A stretch of 64,000 nt of DNA from the NCBI RefSeq assembly GCF_000721105.1, contig NZ_JOEV01000035.1:1-64000 (forward strand), read 5' to 3'. The translations under genes and the position numbers were made by a program. The notes below the pieces were generated by a model that saw nothing but the letters and a program-made list of their open reading frames with translations, had not been told where the DNA came from and did not search any database. The DNA is from Streptomyces cellulosae. Lineage in GTDB: Bacteria > Actinomycetota > Actinomycetes > Streptomycetales > Streptomycetaceae. How positions within the stretch are numbered: position 1 is the stretch's first letter; each line of letters begins with the position of its first letter. Positions 43,514 to 53,799 of the stretch are shown here, piece by piece.

Positions 43514-44731
43514 CTACGCGCGTCCGGCCATCGTCGTACCGGACAAACCCGTCCGGCAGGCTTCCGTTTCGCCCGCGCACCGCACCGAGTGGTATGCGCC
43601 AACGCCGATCTCGGCGAAGTTCAGCAGGCTGTCCGTACCCGGTACGAAGTAGCCGCTGTGCCCGTCCGCGCCCTGCGCCGACAGCACGCGCGCGCCGAAC
43701 GCGGAGGACATCGGGTCGGCCCCGTGGCCGAATCCGCCGACCTCCAGGTACGGCACGTCCTGGATCCAGTCACGGCCGTCCCGCATCGCCCACACCTGCG
43801 CGGAGGTGCGCAGCCGGGAGGCGTTCGAGACCCGCATCCCCGGGCTGCCCGCCACCGCGATGTCGGACACCCGCCCCGGCAGGGTGTGCGCGGCCAGGCC
43901 GCACACCACGGAGCCGTAGCTGTGGCAGAAGAGGGAGACGGGGGAGCGGCCGGGCAGGGCCCGCACCAGCCCGTTCAGCCGGACCGCGCCCTCCGCGGCG
44001 CGGGTCGCGGTGGCGGAGTCGATGCCGAGCCCGGCGGGTGCCGTGTAGTCGGCCCAGGCGATGACCGCGGTACGGGTCGCCGGGCTCAGCGTGCGCTCGG
44101 TCCGGTACAGGGCCGCGGCCATACCGACGGGCGCCGAGTAGCTGCGGTCGGTGCGCTGGAAGGTCATCAGGTCGGTGTCGACGCCGGGGACGACGACGGA
44201 GACCCGCTCGGCCTTGTCCAGGTCGCCGAACACCTCGGCGATCCGGCCCGAGCCGCCGGGGTCGAAGGCCAGGAAGCGGCGGTCCTTGGCGAGCAGCGCC
44301 TCGTAGCGGTTCATGCGCCGCCCGGCGTCCTGCTGGCCGTTCGGGGAGAGCCGGGGGTCGTGCATGCGTTTGCGCTCGACCCTGCGGGCCTGGCCGATGG
44401 CGATCCGGTTGGCGCGGTAGCGCAGCTCGACCGGGGCGCCGTTCATGTTGCCGACCGCGAGCGGGTAGCGGGCGGCGAGGGCGGCGCGCTCCTGGGCGGT
44501 GAGGGAGGCGAAGAAGCGGGAGAGACGTCCGGGGGCCGTGTCCGGGTCGGGCAGCCGGTGTCCGTGCAGGTGTCCGTGCTCCCACCGGGAGAGTGAGGCC
44601 TGGAGTGCGGAGGTCCCCGGGTGGGTGCGCAGCGCGGTCCAGCCGGTGGTCGCCAGCATCACGAACACGACGGCCAGCGCGAGCAGGGCGCGCCAGACGT
44701 TCAGTTGCGGGGAGGTGTCGAAGGAAGTCAC
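43514..44731 (-). CDS. Membrane-anchored DUF1023 alpha/beta hydrolase
   Basis: 405 residues from GTG 44731 with AAGGAAG nearby. One N-terminal hydrophobic segment (VWRALLALAVVFVMLATTGW) anchors or exports the protein. The hydrolase core has the nucleophile in FCHSYGSVVCG near residue 270 and a C-terminal His in DGHSGYF. DUF1023 members are mostly uncharacterised Streptomyces esterases. It has no partner gene nearby, and no terminator was recognised. Confidence 0.83.
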   Translation of the reverse strand: MTSFDTSPQLNVWRALLALAVVFVMLATTGWTALRTHPGTSALQASLSRWEHGHLHGHRLPDPDTAPGRLSRFFASLTAQERAALAARYPLAVGNMNGAPVELRYRANRIAIGQARRVERKRMHDPRLSPNGQQDAGRRMNRYEALLAKDRRFLAFDPGGSGRIAEVFGDLDKAERVSVVVPGVDTDLMTFQRTDRSYSAPVGMAAALYRTERTLSPATRTAVIAWADYTAPAGLGIDSATATRAAEGAVRLNGLVRALPGRSPVSLFCHSYGSVVCGLAAHTLPGRVSDIAVAGSPGMRVSNASRLRTSAQVWAMRDGRDWIQDVPYLEVGGFGHGADPMSSAFGARVLSAQGADGHSGYFVPGTDSLLNFAEIGVGAYHSVRCAGETEACRTGLSGTTMAGRA

Positions 44732-44821
44732 TGAAAGGACACACTAGGAGAACGGGACGGTCTCGCGTTAACCAAGTGGCGTGAATCACGTTTGGACAAA
44801 AGGGGCGTTCGGGGGGCACTC

Positions 44822-45448
44822 TCAGGCTCTTCGCCAGTTTCCCGTCAGCGCCGGTCCCACCTGCTCGAGATAGCGCGCCGTCAGCTCCCGGATCGCCTCC
44901 ACGCTGAAGTCCTCGCCGGTGCTCCACTGTCGTCCCGTCACCCGCATCACACCGCTGAAGACGGCCACCGCCAGCCGCGGCCGCGGGTCCGCGTCCACAT
45001 CGAGGCCCTCCCGTGCGGCGAGCACGCGCGCGATCTCCTCCTCGACCTCGTCGGAGCGGCGCAGATGCGCGGCGAGCAGTACGGGGGTCGACTCGATCAC
45101 CCGGTACATGCGCAGGTAGAGCTCGACCGGGACGATCGCCTCGACCACGTCGTTGAGGGTGCCCCAGCCCTCCAGGACGGCACGGCGCAGCGCCACCATC
45201 GGGGCCTCCTGCGGCGGGCGCTCGCGCACCAGCTCGATGAAGTGCGCCACCGTCATCTCCTGGAGGGTGAGGGCGGCCTCCTCCTTGCCGGCGAAGTAGC
45301 GGAAGAAGGTGCGCTGCGAGACGTCGACGGCGTCGGCGATGTCGTCGACCGTGGTGCCCTCGTAGCCGCGGGTGGTGAACAGTTCGAGGGCGGACCGCAG
45401 CAGGGCGTCACGGGTGCGCTGCTTCTTGCGTTCGCGCAGGGTTTCCAT
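44822..45448 (-). CDS. TetR-family regulator of the adjacent MFS exporter
   Basis: 208 residues from ATG 45448. Helix-turn-helix TVDDIADAVDVSQRTFFRYFAGKEEAAL is clear, and the N-terminal KKQRTRDALLRSALELFTTRGYEG is typical of exporter repressors. It is divergent from an EmrB-type exporter with a 66-bp gap carrying a GTCAGT/ACTGAC inverted repeat over its own promoter. It is likely to repress both genes until a toxic ligand binds. Confidence 0.92.
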   Translation of the reverse strand: METLRERKKQRTRDALLRSALELFTTRGYEGTTVDDIADAVDVSQRTFFRYFAGKEEAALTLQEMTVAHFIELVRERPPQEAPMVALRRAVLEGWGTLNDVVEAIVPVELYLRMYRVIESTPVLLAAHLRRSDEVEEEIARVLAAREGLDVDADPRPRLAVAVFSGVMRVTGRQWSTGEDFSVEAIRELTARYLEQVGPALTGNWRRA

Positions 45449-45452
45449 ACAG

Positions 45453-45484
45453 GTCAGTTACTGACTTGTGAATCGGTTTGTCAA
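45453..45484 (-). promoter_or_regulatory. tetR promoter overlapping a TetR operator
   Basis: On the minus strand TTGACA (45484-45479) and GTAACT (45461-45456) have a 17-bp spacer. The -10 lies within the perfect palindrome GTCAGT-T-ACTGAC (45453-45465), which ends 5 bp before the start codon. The tetR mRNA must have a very short or no leader. Confidence 0.72.
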
Positions 45485-45514
45485 TTGTCAGCGGCTGTCA
45501 TTAGCCTCGAACGC

Positions 45515-47134
45515 ATGACTAGTCAGACCACCATCGACACGACGGGGCCGGGGAGCGGGAAACCGGCGTCCCCGTCGGACGGGGCCCCGGCCTCCGGGCT
45601 GCGCGGCCACCCCTGGTTCACCCTCATAACCGTCGCGGTCGGGGTCATGATGGTGGCCCTCGACGGCACCATCGTCGCCATCGCCAACCCGGCCATCCAG
45701 CAGGACCTCAAGGCGAGCTTCGCCGACGTCCAGTGGATCACCAACGGCTACTTCCTCGCCCTCGCGGTCTCCCTGATCACCGCGGGCAAGCTCGGTGACC
45801 GCTTCGGACACCGGCAGACCTTCCTGATCGGCGTGGTCGGCTTCGCCGCCGCCTCCGGCGCCATCGGGATGTCCAGCAGCATCGCGCTGGTCGTCACCTT
45901 CCGCGTCCTGCAGGGCCTGTTCGGCGCCCTGCTGATGCCGGCCGCGCTGGGTCTGCTGCGGGCGACCTTCCCGGCCGAGAAGCTCAACATGGCCATCGGC
46001 CTCTGGGGCATGGTCATCGGCGCCTCCACGGCCGGCGGCCCGATCCTCGGCGGTGTGCTGGTCGAGCACGTCAACTGGCAGTCGGTGTTCTTCATCAACG
46101 TGCCGGTCGGCGTCCTGGCCGTGGTCCTCGGCGTCCTGATCCTGCGCGACCACCGTGCCGAGAACGCGCCGCGCTCCTTCGACATCCTCGGCATCGTGCT
46201 GTTGTCCGGCGCGATGTTCTGCCTGGTGTGGGCCCTCATCAAGGCTCCCGCCTGGGGCTGGGGCGACGGCAAGACCTGGGCCTTCGTCGTCGCGTCCGTG
46301 GTCGGCTTCGCGCTGTTCGCCTTCTGGGAGACGAAGGTCAAGGAGCCGCTGATCCCGCTGGCGCTGTTCCGCTCCGTCCCGCTGTCCGCGGGTGTGGTGC
46401 TGATGGTGCTGATGGCCATCGCCTTCATGGGCGGCCTGTTCTTCGTGACGTTCTACCTCCAGAACGTCCACGGGATGAGCCCCATCGACGCGGGCCTGCA
46501 CCTCCTCCCGCTCACCGGCATGATGATCGTCGGCTCCCCGCTGGCGGGCGCGATGATCTCCAAGCTGGGCCCGCGGATCCCGCTGGCCGGCGGTATGGCG
46601 GCCACCGCGATCGCCATGTACGGCATGTCCACGCTGGAGACGGACACCGGCAGCGCCGCCATGTCCCTCTGGTTCGCCCTGCTGGGCCTCGGCCTCGCGC
46701 CCGTCATGGTCGGTGCCACCGAAGTCATCGTCGGCAACGCCCCGATGGAGCTCTCCGGTGTGGCCGGCGGCCTCCAGCAGGCCGCGATGCAGATCGGCGG
46801 CAGCCTCGGTACGGCCGTCCTGGGTGCCGTGATGGCCTCCAAGGTCGACAGCGACCTCGCGGGCAACTGGAAGGACGCGGGCCTCCCGGAGCTCAACCCG
46901 GCCCAGCTCCACCAGGCCTCGGAAGCGGTCCAGGTCGGTATGGCGCCGGTCGCCCCGAACACCCCGGCGCCGGTCGCCGCGAAGATCGCCGACGTCGCGC
47001 ACGACACCTTCATCTCCGGGATGAGCCTGGCGTCCCTGGTCGCCTGCGGAGTCGCCGCCGTCGCCATCCTGGTCGCGCTGCTCACCAAGCGCGGCGAGAA
47101 CGCGGAGGCGGGAGCGGGCGTCGGCCACATCTGA
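45515..47134 (+). CDS. MFS drug exporter, DHA2 (EmrB/QacA) family
   Basis: 539 residues from ATG 45515. The pattern of 14 hydrophobic segments, motif LDGTIVAIANPAIQQDL near residue 48, GKLGDRFGHRQTF (motif A) near 90 and GPILGGVLVEHVNWQSVFFINVPVG (motif C region) near 175 identify the DHA2 family of proton-driven multidrug exporters. The divergent TetR gene and shared operator region imply ligand-induced efflux. The substrate cannot be read. Confidence 0.93.
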   Translation: MTSQTTIDTTGPGSGKPASPSDGAPASGLRGHPWFTLITVAVGVMMVALDGTIVAIANPAIQQDLKASFADVQWITNGYFLALAVSLITAGKLGDRFGHRQTFLIGVVGFAAASGAIGMSSSIALVVTFRVLQGLFGALLMPAALGLLRATFPAEKLNMAIGLWGMVIGASTAGGPILGGVLVEHVNWQSVFFINVPVGVLAVVLGVLILRDHRAENAPRSFDILGIVLLSGAMFCLVWALIKAPAWGWGDGKTWAFVVASVVGFALFAFWETKVKEPLIPLALFRSVPLSAGVVLMVLMAIAFMGGLFFVTFYLQNVHGMSPIDAGLHLLPLTGMMIVGSPLAGAMISKLGPRIPLAGGMAATAIAMYGMSTLETDTGSAAMSLWFALLGLGLAPVMVGATEVIVGNAPMELSGVAGGLQQAAMQIGGSLGTAVLGAVMASKVDSDLAGNWKDAGLPELNPAQLHQASEAVQVGMAPVAPNTPAPVAAKIADVAHDTFISGMSLASLVACGVAAVAILVALLTKRGENAEAGAGVGHI

Positions 47135-47299
47135 CACCGGCCGCAGCGCCCGCCGAACTGGGTCGGAAACAGGCGGAGTTCCCCTATCAGGGTGACAACG
47201 CTAAAGATTCCTCGCCCACGGTGGGCGCCGCGCGTCACAGTGGGTCAAGCCCTCCGGTACGGCACATTCCCCGGGCAGGTTCCGGGAGTTCATGCTGGT

Positions 47300-47356
47300 C
47301 GTACGCATTCGTGCGGTTCGTACGCTTCCATACGGTCCGTACGAGTTCGTGCGACG
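47300..47356. repeat. Three 19-bp direct repeats of CGTACG/CGTGCG hexamers
   Basis: Hexamers CGTACG, CGTGCG or CATACG begin at 47300, 47310, 47319, 47329, 47338 and 47348, alternating 10 and 9 bp apart. This makes three 19-bp units in a 362-bp non-coding gap (47135-47496). The helical phasing looks like a regulator-binding array upstream of the small membrane-protein gene at 47497. Nothing else was recognised in the gap. Confidence 0.7.
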
Positions 47357-47496
47357 AGGGGGCGACCGGTGCTGCGGCGCGCTGCCGGAGGGGGGCGGCG
47401 CGCCGCAAGGCCGGAGGATTGGGAAGCGCGGCGTGGGTACTCGCGTCATGGAACCCGGAACGACCCGAATCAACCGAGGGGTTCAGGGAGTTGATG

Positions 47497-47802
47497 ATGG
47501 CGGGCTTCGGACAAGGAACGCGCAGGTACCCCCGCTCACGTGGCCGGACGTGGTCACGGACCGGGCCGGATCGCGCGACGCTGGAAATCATCGGAGTCAT
47601 CTGTGCCGTCGCCGGATTCTTTGTGCTGGGGATCATCCTCGGCCCAGCGGCGATCGTCTGCGGCTGGCTCGCCATGGGCCGCACCTGGACGGGAACCCGC
47701 TCGGTGCCGGCCCTGATCGCTGTGGTCCTGGGCGCCATCGACACGCTCCTGGCGGTCATCTGGCTCGCTGGAGCGGCCACCCCGGGGACAGGTCTGTTCT
47801 GA
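47497..47802 (+). CDS. Small DUF4190-like membrane protein
   Basis: 101 residues from ATG 47497, with GGGAG six bases upstream; ATG 47494 is adjacent. A basic N-terminus is followed by two hydrophobic helices (IGVICAVAGFFVLGIILGPAAIVCGWLAMGR and SVPALIAVVLGAIDTLLAVIWLAG) of the DUF4190 type. The function is unknown. Confidence 0.65.
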   Translation: MAGFGQGTRRYPRSRGRTWSRTGPDRATLEIIGVICAVAGFFVLGIILGPAAIVCGWLAMGRTWTGTRSVPALIAVVLGAIDTLLAVIWLAGAATPGTGLF

Positions 47803-47935
47803 CCCGGGGACTGTGAGGGAAGGGCCCCCGGTGGGACGACCGGGGGCCCACCCACGTCCGCCCCCCCCGCAAAGCCGGTCGTCTCTCCTCGCCGCGGTCA
47901 GCTCGTCGCCGGTCGTCTCTCGGCACTCGTCATCT

Positions 47936-48682
47936 CTACGCGCCGGATCTTTCGACAGGCGTCTTCCGCAACGCCGCGACCTCGGCCCGCAGCGCCCGCA
48001 CCTCGGCCGTCAGCTCCCGGATCGCCTCCGTCTGCCGCTGTTCCTCGACGTCGTCCTTCTCGAACCGCTCGATGAACCACGCGGCGATGTTCGCGGTCAC
48101 CACACCCAGCAACGCGATCCCGGACAGCATCAGCCCCACCGCGATGATCCGGCCCAGGCCGGTGGTCGGCGCGTGGTCCCCGTACCCGACGGTCGTCATC
48201 GTCGTGAAGGACCACCACACGGCGTCACCCAGCGTCCGGATGTTCCCGTCCGGCGACGCCCGCTCCACCGACAGCACGGCCAGCGACCCGAACATCAGCA
48301 GGCCCACCACGGCCCCCGCGACATACGTGGTCACCCGGATCTGCGAGGCCATCCGCGCCCGCCGCCCCACCAGCAGCAGCGTCGAGACGAGCCGCAGCAG
48401 CCGCAGCGGCTGGAGCATCGGCAGCACCACCGCGCACAGGTCCAGCCAGTGGGTGCGGACGAACTCGCGCCGGTACGGAGTGAGCGCCAGGCGCACCACG
48501 TAGTCCGCCGCGAACGCCCCCCACACCGTCCACTCGACCACCGTGCACGCGAAAGTCACGGACGACCCGGCGGAGGTGTCCACGATCGGTACCGCGTAGG
48601 CCACGGCGAACAGCAGGGCGAGCGCCAGCAGCGGTCGTTGCGTCCGGTGCTCCCACCGGGCCTGGGCCGAGAGTTGCTTCAT
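47936..48682 (-). CDS. Voltage-gated-type potassium channel protein
   Basis: 248 residues from ATG 48682. The selectivity filter TMTTVGYGDHAPTT lies near residue 165, preceded by several membrane helices with an arginine-bearing segment (LLRLVSTLLLVGRRARM) resembling a voltage sensor. The C-terminus is a coiled-coil-like helix (EEQRQTEAIRELTAEVRALRAEVAALRK), which probably tetramerises the channel. It conducts K+ across the cytoplasmic membrane. It is downstream of the aceE terminator. Confidence 0.9.
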   Translation of the reverse strand: MKQLSAQARWEHRTQRPLLALALLFAVAYAVPIVDTSAGSSVTFACTVVEWTVWGAFAADYVVRLALTPYRREFVRTHWLDLCAVVLPMLQPLRLLRLVSTLLLVGRRARMASQIRVTTYVAGAVVGLLMFGSLAVLSVERASPDGNIRTLGDAVWWSFTTMTTVGYGDHAPTTGLGRIIAVGLMLSGIALLGVVTANIAAWFIERFEKDDVEEQRQTEAIRELTAEVRALRAEVAALRKTPVERSGA

Positions 48683-48704
48683 GTCCGCATCGTAAAGAAG
48701 CGGT

Positions 48705-48737
48705 AAGGGCGGTGGAGCCGCAAGCTCCACCGCCCTT
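48705..48737 (-). terminator. Terminator of aceE
   Basis: A perfect 14-bp stem (48705-48718 with 48724-48737) and 5-nt loop lie 25 bp beyond the aceE stop. Confidence 0.85.
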
Positions 48738-48761
48738 CCGCCGTTCACGTCCCGCGCTGTG

Positions 48762-51509
48762 TCACGCGTCGCCGCTCGCGGCCCCCGGATCGGCAGCCGA
48801 CACGTCGAGCAGCTGGTACCGGTCGATCGCCTGCTTGAGCACCGACCGGTCGACCTTGCCCTCCCTGGCCAGCTCGGTCAGCACGCCCACCACGATCGAC
48901 TGTGCGTCGATGTGGAAGAACCGCCGGGCCGCGCCCCGGGTGTCCGCGAAGCCGAAGCCGTCGGCGCCCAGCGACTGGTACGTCCCCGGCACCCACCGTG
49001 CGATCTGGTCCGGAACCGATCGCATCCAGTCGGAGACGGCCACGAACGGACCCTCCGCGTCGGCCAGCTTCCGGGTCACGTACGGCACCCGCTGCTCCTC
49101 CTCCGGGTGCAGCAGGTTGTACTCCTCGCAGGCCACGGCCTCACGCCGCAGCTCGTTCCAGGAGGTCGCCGACCAGACGTCGGCCTTCACGTTCCACTCC
49201 TCGGCGAGGAGCTTCTGCGCCTCGACCGCCCACGGAACCGCGACACCCGAGGCCATGATCTGCGCGGGAATCGACCCCGAGGTGCCCTCGCTGAAGCGGT
49301 GGACGCCCTTGACGATGCCCTCGGCGTCCACGTTCGCCGGCTCGGCCGGGTGCTGGATGGGCTCGTTGTAGACGGTGAGGTAGTAGAAGACGTCCTCGCC
49401 GTGCGGGTGCTCCTCGGAGCCGCCGTACATCCGCCGCAGACCGTCCTTGACGATGTGCGCGATCTCGAACCCGAAGGCGGGGTCGTACGCCACACAGCCC
49501 GGGTTGGTCGAGGCGAGCAGCTGTGAGTGGCCGTCCGCGTGCTGCAGGCCCTCACCGGTCAGAGTCGTACGGCCGGCGGTCGCACCCAGCACGAAACCGC
49601 GCGCCAGCTGGTCCGACATCTGCCAGAACTGGTCGCCGGTGCGCTGGAAACCGAACATCGAGTAGAAGACGTACACCGGGATCAGCGGCTCGCCGTGCGT
49701 GGCGTACGCCGAACCCGCCGCGATCAGCGAGGCCGTGCAGCCCGCCTCCGAGATGCCGTCGTGCAGCATCTGCCCCTGCGGCGACTCCTTGTAGGCGAGC
49801 AGCAGGTCCCGGTCCACGGCCTCGTACTGCTGGCCGAGAGGATTGTAGATCTTCGCACTCGGGAAGAAGGAGTCCATGCCGAACGTGCGGTACTCGTCCG
49901 GCGCGATCAGCACGAACCGCTTGCCGATCTCCTTGTCCCGCATGAGGTCCTTGAGCAGCCGTACGAACGCCATGGTGGTGGCGATGGACTGCTGGCCGGA
50001 GCCCTTCTTCACGGTCGCGTACAACTTCTCGTCCGGCAGTGCGAGCGGCTTCGAGCGCACCACGCGCGTGGGGACGTATCCGCCGCATCCCTTGCGGCGG
50101 TCGTGCATGTACTGGATCTCCTCCGAGTCGCGGCCCGGGTGGTAGTACGGCGGCGCGCCGGACTCCAGCTCCTTGTCGGAGATCGGCAGGTGCAGCCGGT
50201 CGCGGAAGCGCTTGAGGTCGTCGACCGTCAGCTTCTTCATCTGGTGCGTGGCGTTGCGGCCCTCGAAGTTGGGACCCAGCGTCCAGCCCTTGATGGTCTT
50301 GGCCAGGATGACCGTCGGCTGACCCTTGTGCTCGACGGCCGCCTTGTAGGCCGCGAAGATCTTCCGGTGGTCGTGACCGCCGCGCCCCAGGTGCAGGATC
50401 TGGTCGTCGGTCATGTTCTCGACCATCGCGCGCAGCCGGTGGTCGTCGCCGAAGAAGTGGTCGCGGATGTACGCGCCGGTCTCGGTGGCGTACGTCTGGA
50501 ACTGGCCGTCCGGCGTGGTGTTCATCTTGTTGACCAGCACACCGTCGCGGTCCTGCGCGAGCAGCGGGTCCCAGGTGCGGTCCCACACCAGCTTGATCAC
50601 GTTCCAGCCGGCGCCCCGGAAGATCGACTCCAGCTCCTGGATGATCTTGCCGTTGCCGCGCACCGGACCGTCGAGCCGCTGCAGGTTGCAGTTGACCACG
50701 AAGGTCAGGTTGTCCAGGCCCTCACGGGCGGCGATGGACAGCTGGCCGAGCGACTCCGGCTCGTCCATCTCGCCGTCGCCCAGGAACGCCCACACGTGCG
50801 ACTTCGAGGTGTCGGCGATGTCGCGCGCGTGCATGTAGCGGTTCATCCGCGCCTGGTAGATCGCGCCGATCGGGCCGAGGCCCATGGACACGGTCGGGAA
50901 CTCCCAGAAGTCCGGCATCAGCCGCGGGTGCGGGTAGCTGGACAGGCCGTACGGCGCCTTCGACTTCTCCTGGCGGAACCCGTCCAGGTTCTGCTCGCTG
51001 AGGCGGTCCAGCAGGTACGCGCGGGCGTAGATGCCCGGCGAGGCGTGGCCCTGGAAGAAGACCTGGTCGCCGCCGTCGCCCTCGTCCTTGCCGCGGAAGA
51101 AGTGGTTGAAGCCGACGTCGTAGAGCGAGGCGGAGGAGGCGAAGGTGGCGATGTGGCCGCCGACACCGATGCCGGGGCGCTGGGCGCGGGAGACCATCAC
51201 GGCCGCGTTCCAGCGGGTCGCGTTGAGGATCTTCCGCTCGATCTCCTCGTTGCCCGGGAAGAACGGCTCGGCCCTGGTGGGGATGGTGTTGACGTAGTCC
51301 GTGCTGCGCATCTCGGGCACGGCCACGCGCTTCTCGCGGGCCCGCTCGATCAGGCGCAGCATCAGATAGCGGGCCCGCTCCCGGCCGCGCTCGTCCACGG
51401 CGGCGTCGAGCGAGTCGAGCCACTCCTGGGTTTCCTCGGGATCGAAGTCAGGAACCTGACTCGGAAGGCCGCCAATGATGATCGGGTTGCGATCGGATCC
51501 GGAAGCCAC
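48762..51509 (-). CDS. aceE: Pyruvate dehydrogenase E1 component, homodimeric type
   Basis: 915 residues from GTG 51509 with AAGGA upstream. The thiamine-diphosphate motif [13 protein letters not shown]...NCN is near residues 250-280, and [23 protein letters not shown] near 120 is characteristic of the E. coli-type AceE. It decarboxylates pyruvate and acetylates the lipoyl domain of E2. Actinobacteria use this homodimeric E1 with E2 and E3 encoded elsewhere; neither is in this window. The gene is monocistronic, with a strong terminator. Confidence 0.96.
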   Translation of the reverse strand: MASGSDRNPIIIGGLPSQVPDFDPEETQEWLDSLDAAVDERGRERARYLMLRLIERAREKRVAVPEMRSTDYVNTIPTRAEPFFPGNEEIERKILNATRWNAAVMVSRAQRPGIGVGGHIATFASSASLYDVGFNHFFRGKDEGDGGDQVFFQGHASPGIYARAYLLDRLSEQNLDGFRQEKSKAPYGLSSYPHPRLMPDFWEFPTVSMGLGPIGAIYQARMNRYMHARDIADTSKSHVWAFLGDGEMDEPESLGQLSIAAREGLDNLTFVVNCNLQRLDGPVRGNGKIIQELESIFRGAGWNVIKLVWDRTWDPLLAQDRDGVLVNKMNTTPDGQFQTYATETGAYIRDHFFGDDHRLRAMVENMTDDQILHLGRGGHDHRKIFAAYKAAVEHKGQPTVILAKTIKGWTLGPNFEGRNATHQMKKLTVDDLKRFRDRLHLPISDKELESGAPPYYHPGRDSEEIQYMHDRRKGCGGYVPTRVVRSKPLALPDEKLYATVKKGSGQQSIATTMAFVRLLKDLMRDKEIGKRFVLIAPDEYRTFGMDSFFPSAKIYNPLGQQYEAVDRDLLLAYKESPQGQMLHDGISEAGCTASLIAAGSAYATHGEPLIPVYVFYSMFGFQRTGDQFWQMSDQLARGFVLGATAGRTTLTGEGLQHADGHSQLLASTNPGCVAYDPAFGFEIAHIVKDGLRRMYGGSEEHPHGEDVFYYLTVYNEPIQHPAEPANVDAEGIVKGVHRFSEGTSGSIPAQIMASGVAVPWAVEAQKLLAEEWNVKADVWSATSWNELRREAVACEEYNLLHPEEEQRVPYVTRKLADAEGPFVAVSDWMRSVPDQIARWVPGTYQSLGADGFGFADTRGAARRFFHIDAQSIVVGVLTELAREGKVDRSVLKQAIDRYQLLDVSAADPGAASGDA

Positions 51510-51975
51510 GCTGTTCCTTACCTGTCAGAGGGCTGCATTTCCCTGGGGTTCGCTGGGTTTTTCGCTGGGTTCTCGGTATGCCTGCACCGTTCCCCATCGT
51601 GTACCTCGGCGCGGCAAACGTCACCTCTACTGTGGGGTAACTCGACCTTGGTCCGGCGGTCGGGGTCGGCCTGGCCGGCACATGGTCGAGAGCCACGTCC
51701 CCCGCTCTGTCCCCATGGAAGGTTCCCAAACGCACAAACGGGGCAGAAAGGTGTGGGCTGTGTCACTCCCGGACTGGGGCGGTGTGCCGTAAGTTGCGGC
51801 GACACGGCCCGGAACGTCACCGTTTCGGCGGTCTGAACGGCCGGGTACTTGCGCGATCCGCCCCGCCCGTGTGGACTACGGCCAATGCTTCGCGCACGCG
51901 CGTGGCTAAGACTCCCCCCAAGTCCTGAGCGGACTCGGGGGGACACCCATCCAAAACATGATCAGGAGGCAACCC
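51510..51975. other. 466-bp divergent intergenic region, aceE / DUF3052 gene
   Basis: No credible gene is visible. The left side carries the aceE ribosome site (AAGGA at about 51513-51518 on the minus strand). The right side has TAAGAC (51907-51912), a possible -10 for the DUF3052 gene, and AGGAGG at 51964-51969. A GGAAC at 51812 could belong to an ECF-type promoter, but no convincing -10 partner is seen. The space is ample for regulated promoters of both genes. Confidence 0.4.
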
Positions 51976-52413
51976 GTGAGCGCGACCGCGGACCACGCGG
52001 AGGAGCGGACGAACCCTGCCGTCAGGCTGGGGTTCCAGCCCGAGCAGGTGGTCCAGGAGATCGGCTACGACGACGACGTAGACCAGGAACTCCGCGAGGC
52101 CATTGAGGAAGTCATCGGCAGCGACCTTGTGGATGAGGACTACGACGATGTAGCCGATGCCGTGGTGCTGTGGTTCCGCGACGAGGACGGCGACCTGACG
52201 GATGTGCTGGTGGATGCCATCACGTACATCGAGGAGGGTGGCTCGATCCTGCTGCTGACGCCGAAGACCGGCCGGGACGGCTACGTGGAGCCCAGCGACA
52301 TCTCCGAAGCCGCGACGACCGCCGGGCTCTCCGCGTCGAAGAGCGTCAGCGTCGGCAAGGACTGGAGCGGCAGCCGGCTGGTGACGCCGAAGGCCGCGAA
52401 GTCGAAGAAGTAA
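51976..52413 (+). CDS. DUF3052-family protein
   Basis: 145 residues from GTG 51976 with AGGAGG six bases upstream. The conserved actinobacterial DUF3052 sequence is evident ([66 protein letters not shown]). The protein is acidic and soluble, and the end is lysine-rich. The molecular function is not established. It precedes a peroxiredoxin gene on the same strand by 127 bp. Confidence 0.88.
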   Translation: MSATADHAEERTNPAVRLGFQPEQVVQEIGYDDDVDQELREAIEEVIGSDLVDEDYDDVADAVVLWFRDEDGDLTDVLVDAITYIEEGGSILLLTPKTGRDGYVEPSDISEAATTAGLSASKSVSVGKDWSGSRLVTPKAAKSKK

Positions 52414-52540
52414 CCCTGGAACGCAGGACGGGCCGGCACCACCGCCGGCCCGTCCGATGCCGTGCCCGGTCCGTCGTGTTTCCCGGAGCGGCCTAGGGTG
52501 GGGGCCACCCGAACAGCCCCACCGAAGGGAAATCCAGGAA

Positions 52541-52999
52541 ATGGCGATCCAGGTCGGCGAGAAGGCCCCCGACTTCGAGCTGAAGGACAACCACGGCGCG
52601 ACCGTGAAGCTGTCCGACTTCCGAGGCGACAAGAACGTCGTCCTGCTGTTCTACCCCTTCGCCTTCACCGGCGTGTGCACCGGCGAGCTGTGCGAGCTGC
52701 GTGACAACCTGCCGCAGTTCTCCGACCGCGACACCCAGCTGCTCGCCGTGTCGAACGACTCCATCCACACCCTGCGTGTCTTCGCCGAGCAGGAGGGCCT
52801 CGAGTACCCCCTGCTGAGTGACTTCTGGCCGCACGGCGAGGTCTCCCGCGCCTACGGCGTCTTCGCCGAGGACAAGGGCTGCGCGGTGCGCGGCACCTTC
52901 GTCATCGACAAGGCGGGCGTCGTCCGCTGGACCGTCGTGAACGCCCTGCCGGACGCGCGTGACCTGAGCGAGTACGTCAAGGCGCTCGACACCCTGTGA
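52541..52999 (+). CDS. AhpE-type peroxiredoxin
   Basis: 152 residues from ATG 52541. The peroxidatic Cys is in [14 protein letters not shown] near residue 45, within the PFAFTxVC box, and [11 protein letters not shown] near 125 is typical. A second Cys (GELCEL) lies close by, but no canonical resolving Cys is at the 2-Cys position. It reduces hydrogen peroxide and organic or peroxynitrite substrates in the cytoplasm. It is next to the Ter stress genes on the same strand. Confidence 0.92.
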   Translation: MAIQVGEKAPDFELKDNHGATVKLSDFRGDKNVVLLFYPFAFTGVCTGELCELRDNLPQFSDRDTQLLAVSNDSIHTLRVFAEQEGLEYPLLSDFWPHGEVSRAYGVFAEDKGCAVRGTFVIDKAGVVRWTVVNALPDARDLSEYVKALDTL

Positions 53000-53027
53000 T
53001 TGTTCGGGCCCAGGGACTGCGGTGCGC

Positions 53028-53055
53028 GGGAACCCGTCACTAGGATCGAATCGTT
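53028..53055 (+). promoter_or_regulatory. Candidate ECF/SigR-like promoter of the first terD gene
   Basis: GGGAAC (53028-53033) and CGTT (53052-53055) are spaced by 18 bp, resembling the GGGAAT-N18-GTT pattern of Streptomyces SigR and the GGAAC...CGTT form of other ECF sigma factors. It lies 58 bp before the terD GTG. A competing vegetative -10 is TAGGAT at 53041. Confidence 0.4.
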
Positions 53056-53112
53056 GATCCGACATCAGACGCACGGCGGGGCTCCCCGCCCCTGGACACC
53101 AATGGAGGACTC

Positions 53113-53688
53113 GTGGGAGTCAGCCTCAGCAAGGGCGGCAACGTATCACTGAGCAAGGAGGCGCCGGGCCTGACCGCGGTCATCGTCGGCCTCGGGTGGG
53201 ACGTCCGCACCACGACCGGCACCGACTTCGACCTGGACGCCAGCGCGCTGCTGCTGAACTCGGCGGGCAAGGTCGCCAGCGACGCGAACTTCGTCTTCTT
53301 CAACAACCTCAAGAGCGCCGACGGCTCGGTCGAGCACACCGGTGACAACATCACCGGCGAGGGCGAGGGCGACGACGAGCAGATCAAGGTCAACCTCGCC
53401 GCCGTCCCGGCCGACGTCGAGAAGATCGTCTTCCCGGTGTCGATCTACGACGCCGAGAACCGCCAGCAGTCCTTCGGCCAGGTGCGCAACGCGTTCATCC
53501 GCGTCGTCAACCAGGCCGGCGAGGCGGAGATCGCCCGGTACGACCTGTCCGAGGACGCCTCCACCGAGACGGCCATGGTCTTCGGCGAGCTCTACCGCAA
53601 CGGCGCGGAGTGGAAGTTCCGCGCCATCGGCCAGGGCTACGCGTCGGGCCTGCGCGGAATCGCCCAGGACTTCGGCGTCAACGTCTGA
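53113..53688 (+). CDS. TerD-family stress protein (first copy)
   Basis: 191 residues from GTG 53113 with GGAGG upstream. It is a single TerD domain with the calcium-binding signature [12 protein letters not shown] near residue 38 and a second acidic site, [32 protein letters not shown] is the family hallmark. TerD proteins bind Ca2+ and form cytoplasmic or membrane-associated assemblies in tellurite and envelope stress responses. It is followed 111 bp later by a close paralogue, so the pair arose by tandem duplication. Confidence 0.95.
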   Translation: MGVSLSKGGNVSLSKEAPGLTAVIVGLGWDVRTTTGTDFDLDASALLLNSAGKVASDANFVFFNNLKSADGSVEHTGDNITGEGEGDDEQIKVNLAAVPADVEKIVFPVSIYDAENRQQSFGQVRNAFIRVVNQAGEAEIARYDLSEDASTETAMVFGELYRNGAEWKFRAIGQGYASGLRGIAQDFGVNV

Positions 53689-53799
53689 GCCGACCCGGCC
53701 GACCGAGAGCTTCACCGTCCGGCGCCGCACGGTTTGCGTGCGGCGCCGGACGCGCAGGACAAGCAGAGAAGCACCACCGTCTCGGGGAGGGACCAGCAC

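Noticed and set aside
49527..51836. 769-codon open frame on the plus strand
   Set aside because: Antisense shadow of aceE; its start-side and end-side sequences show no ribosome site or domain.
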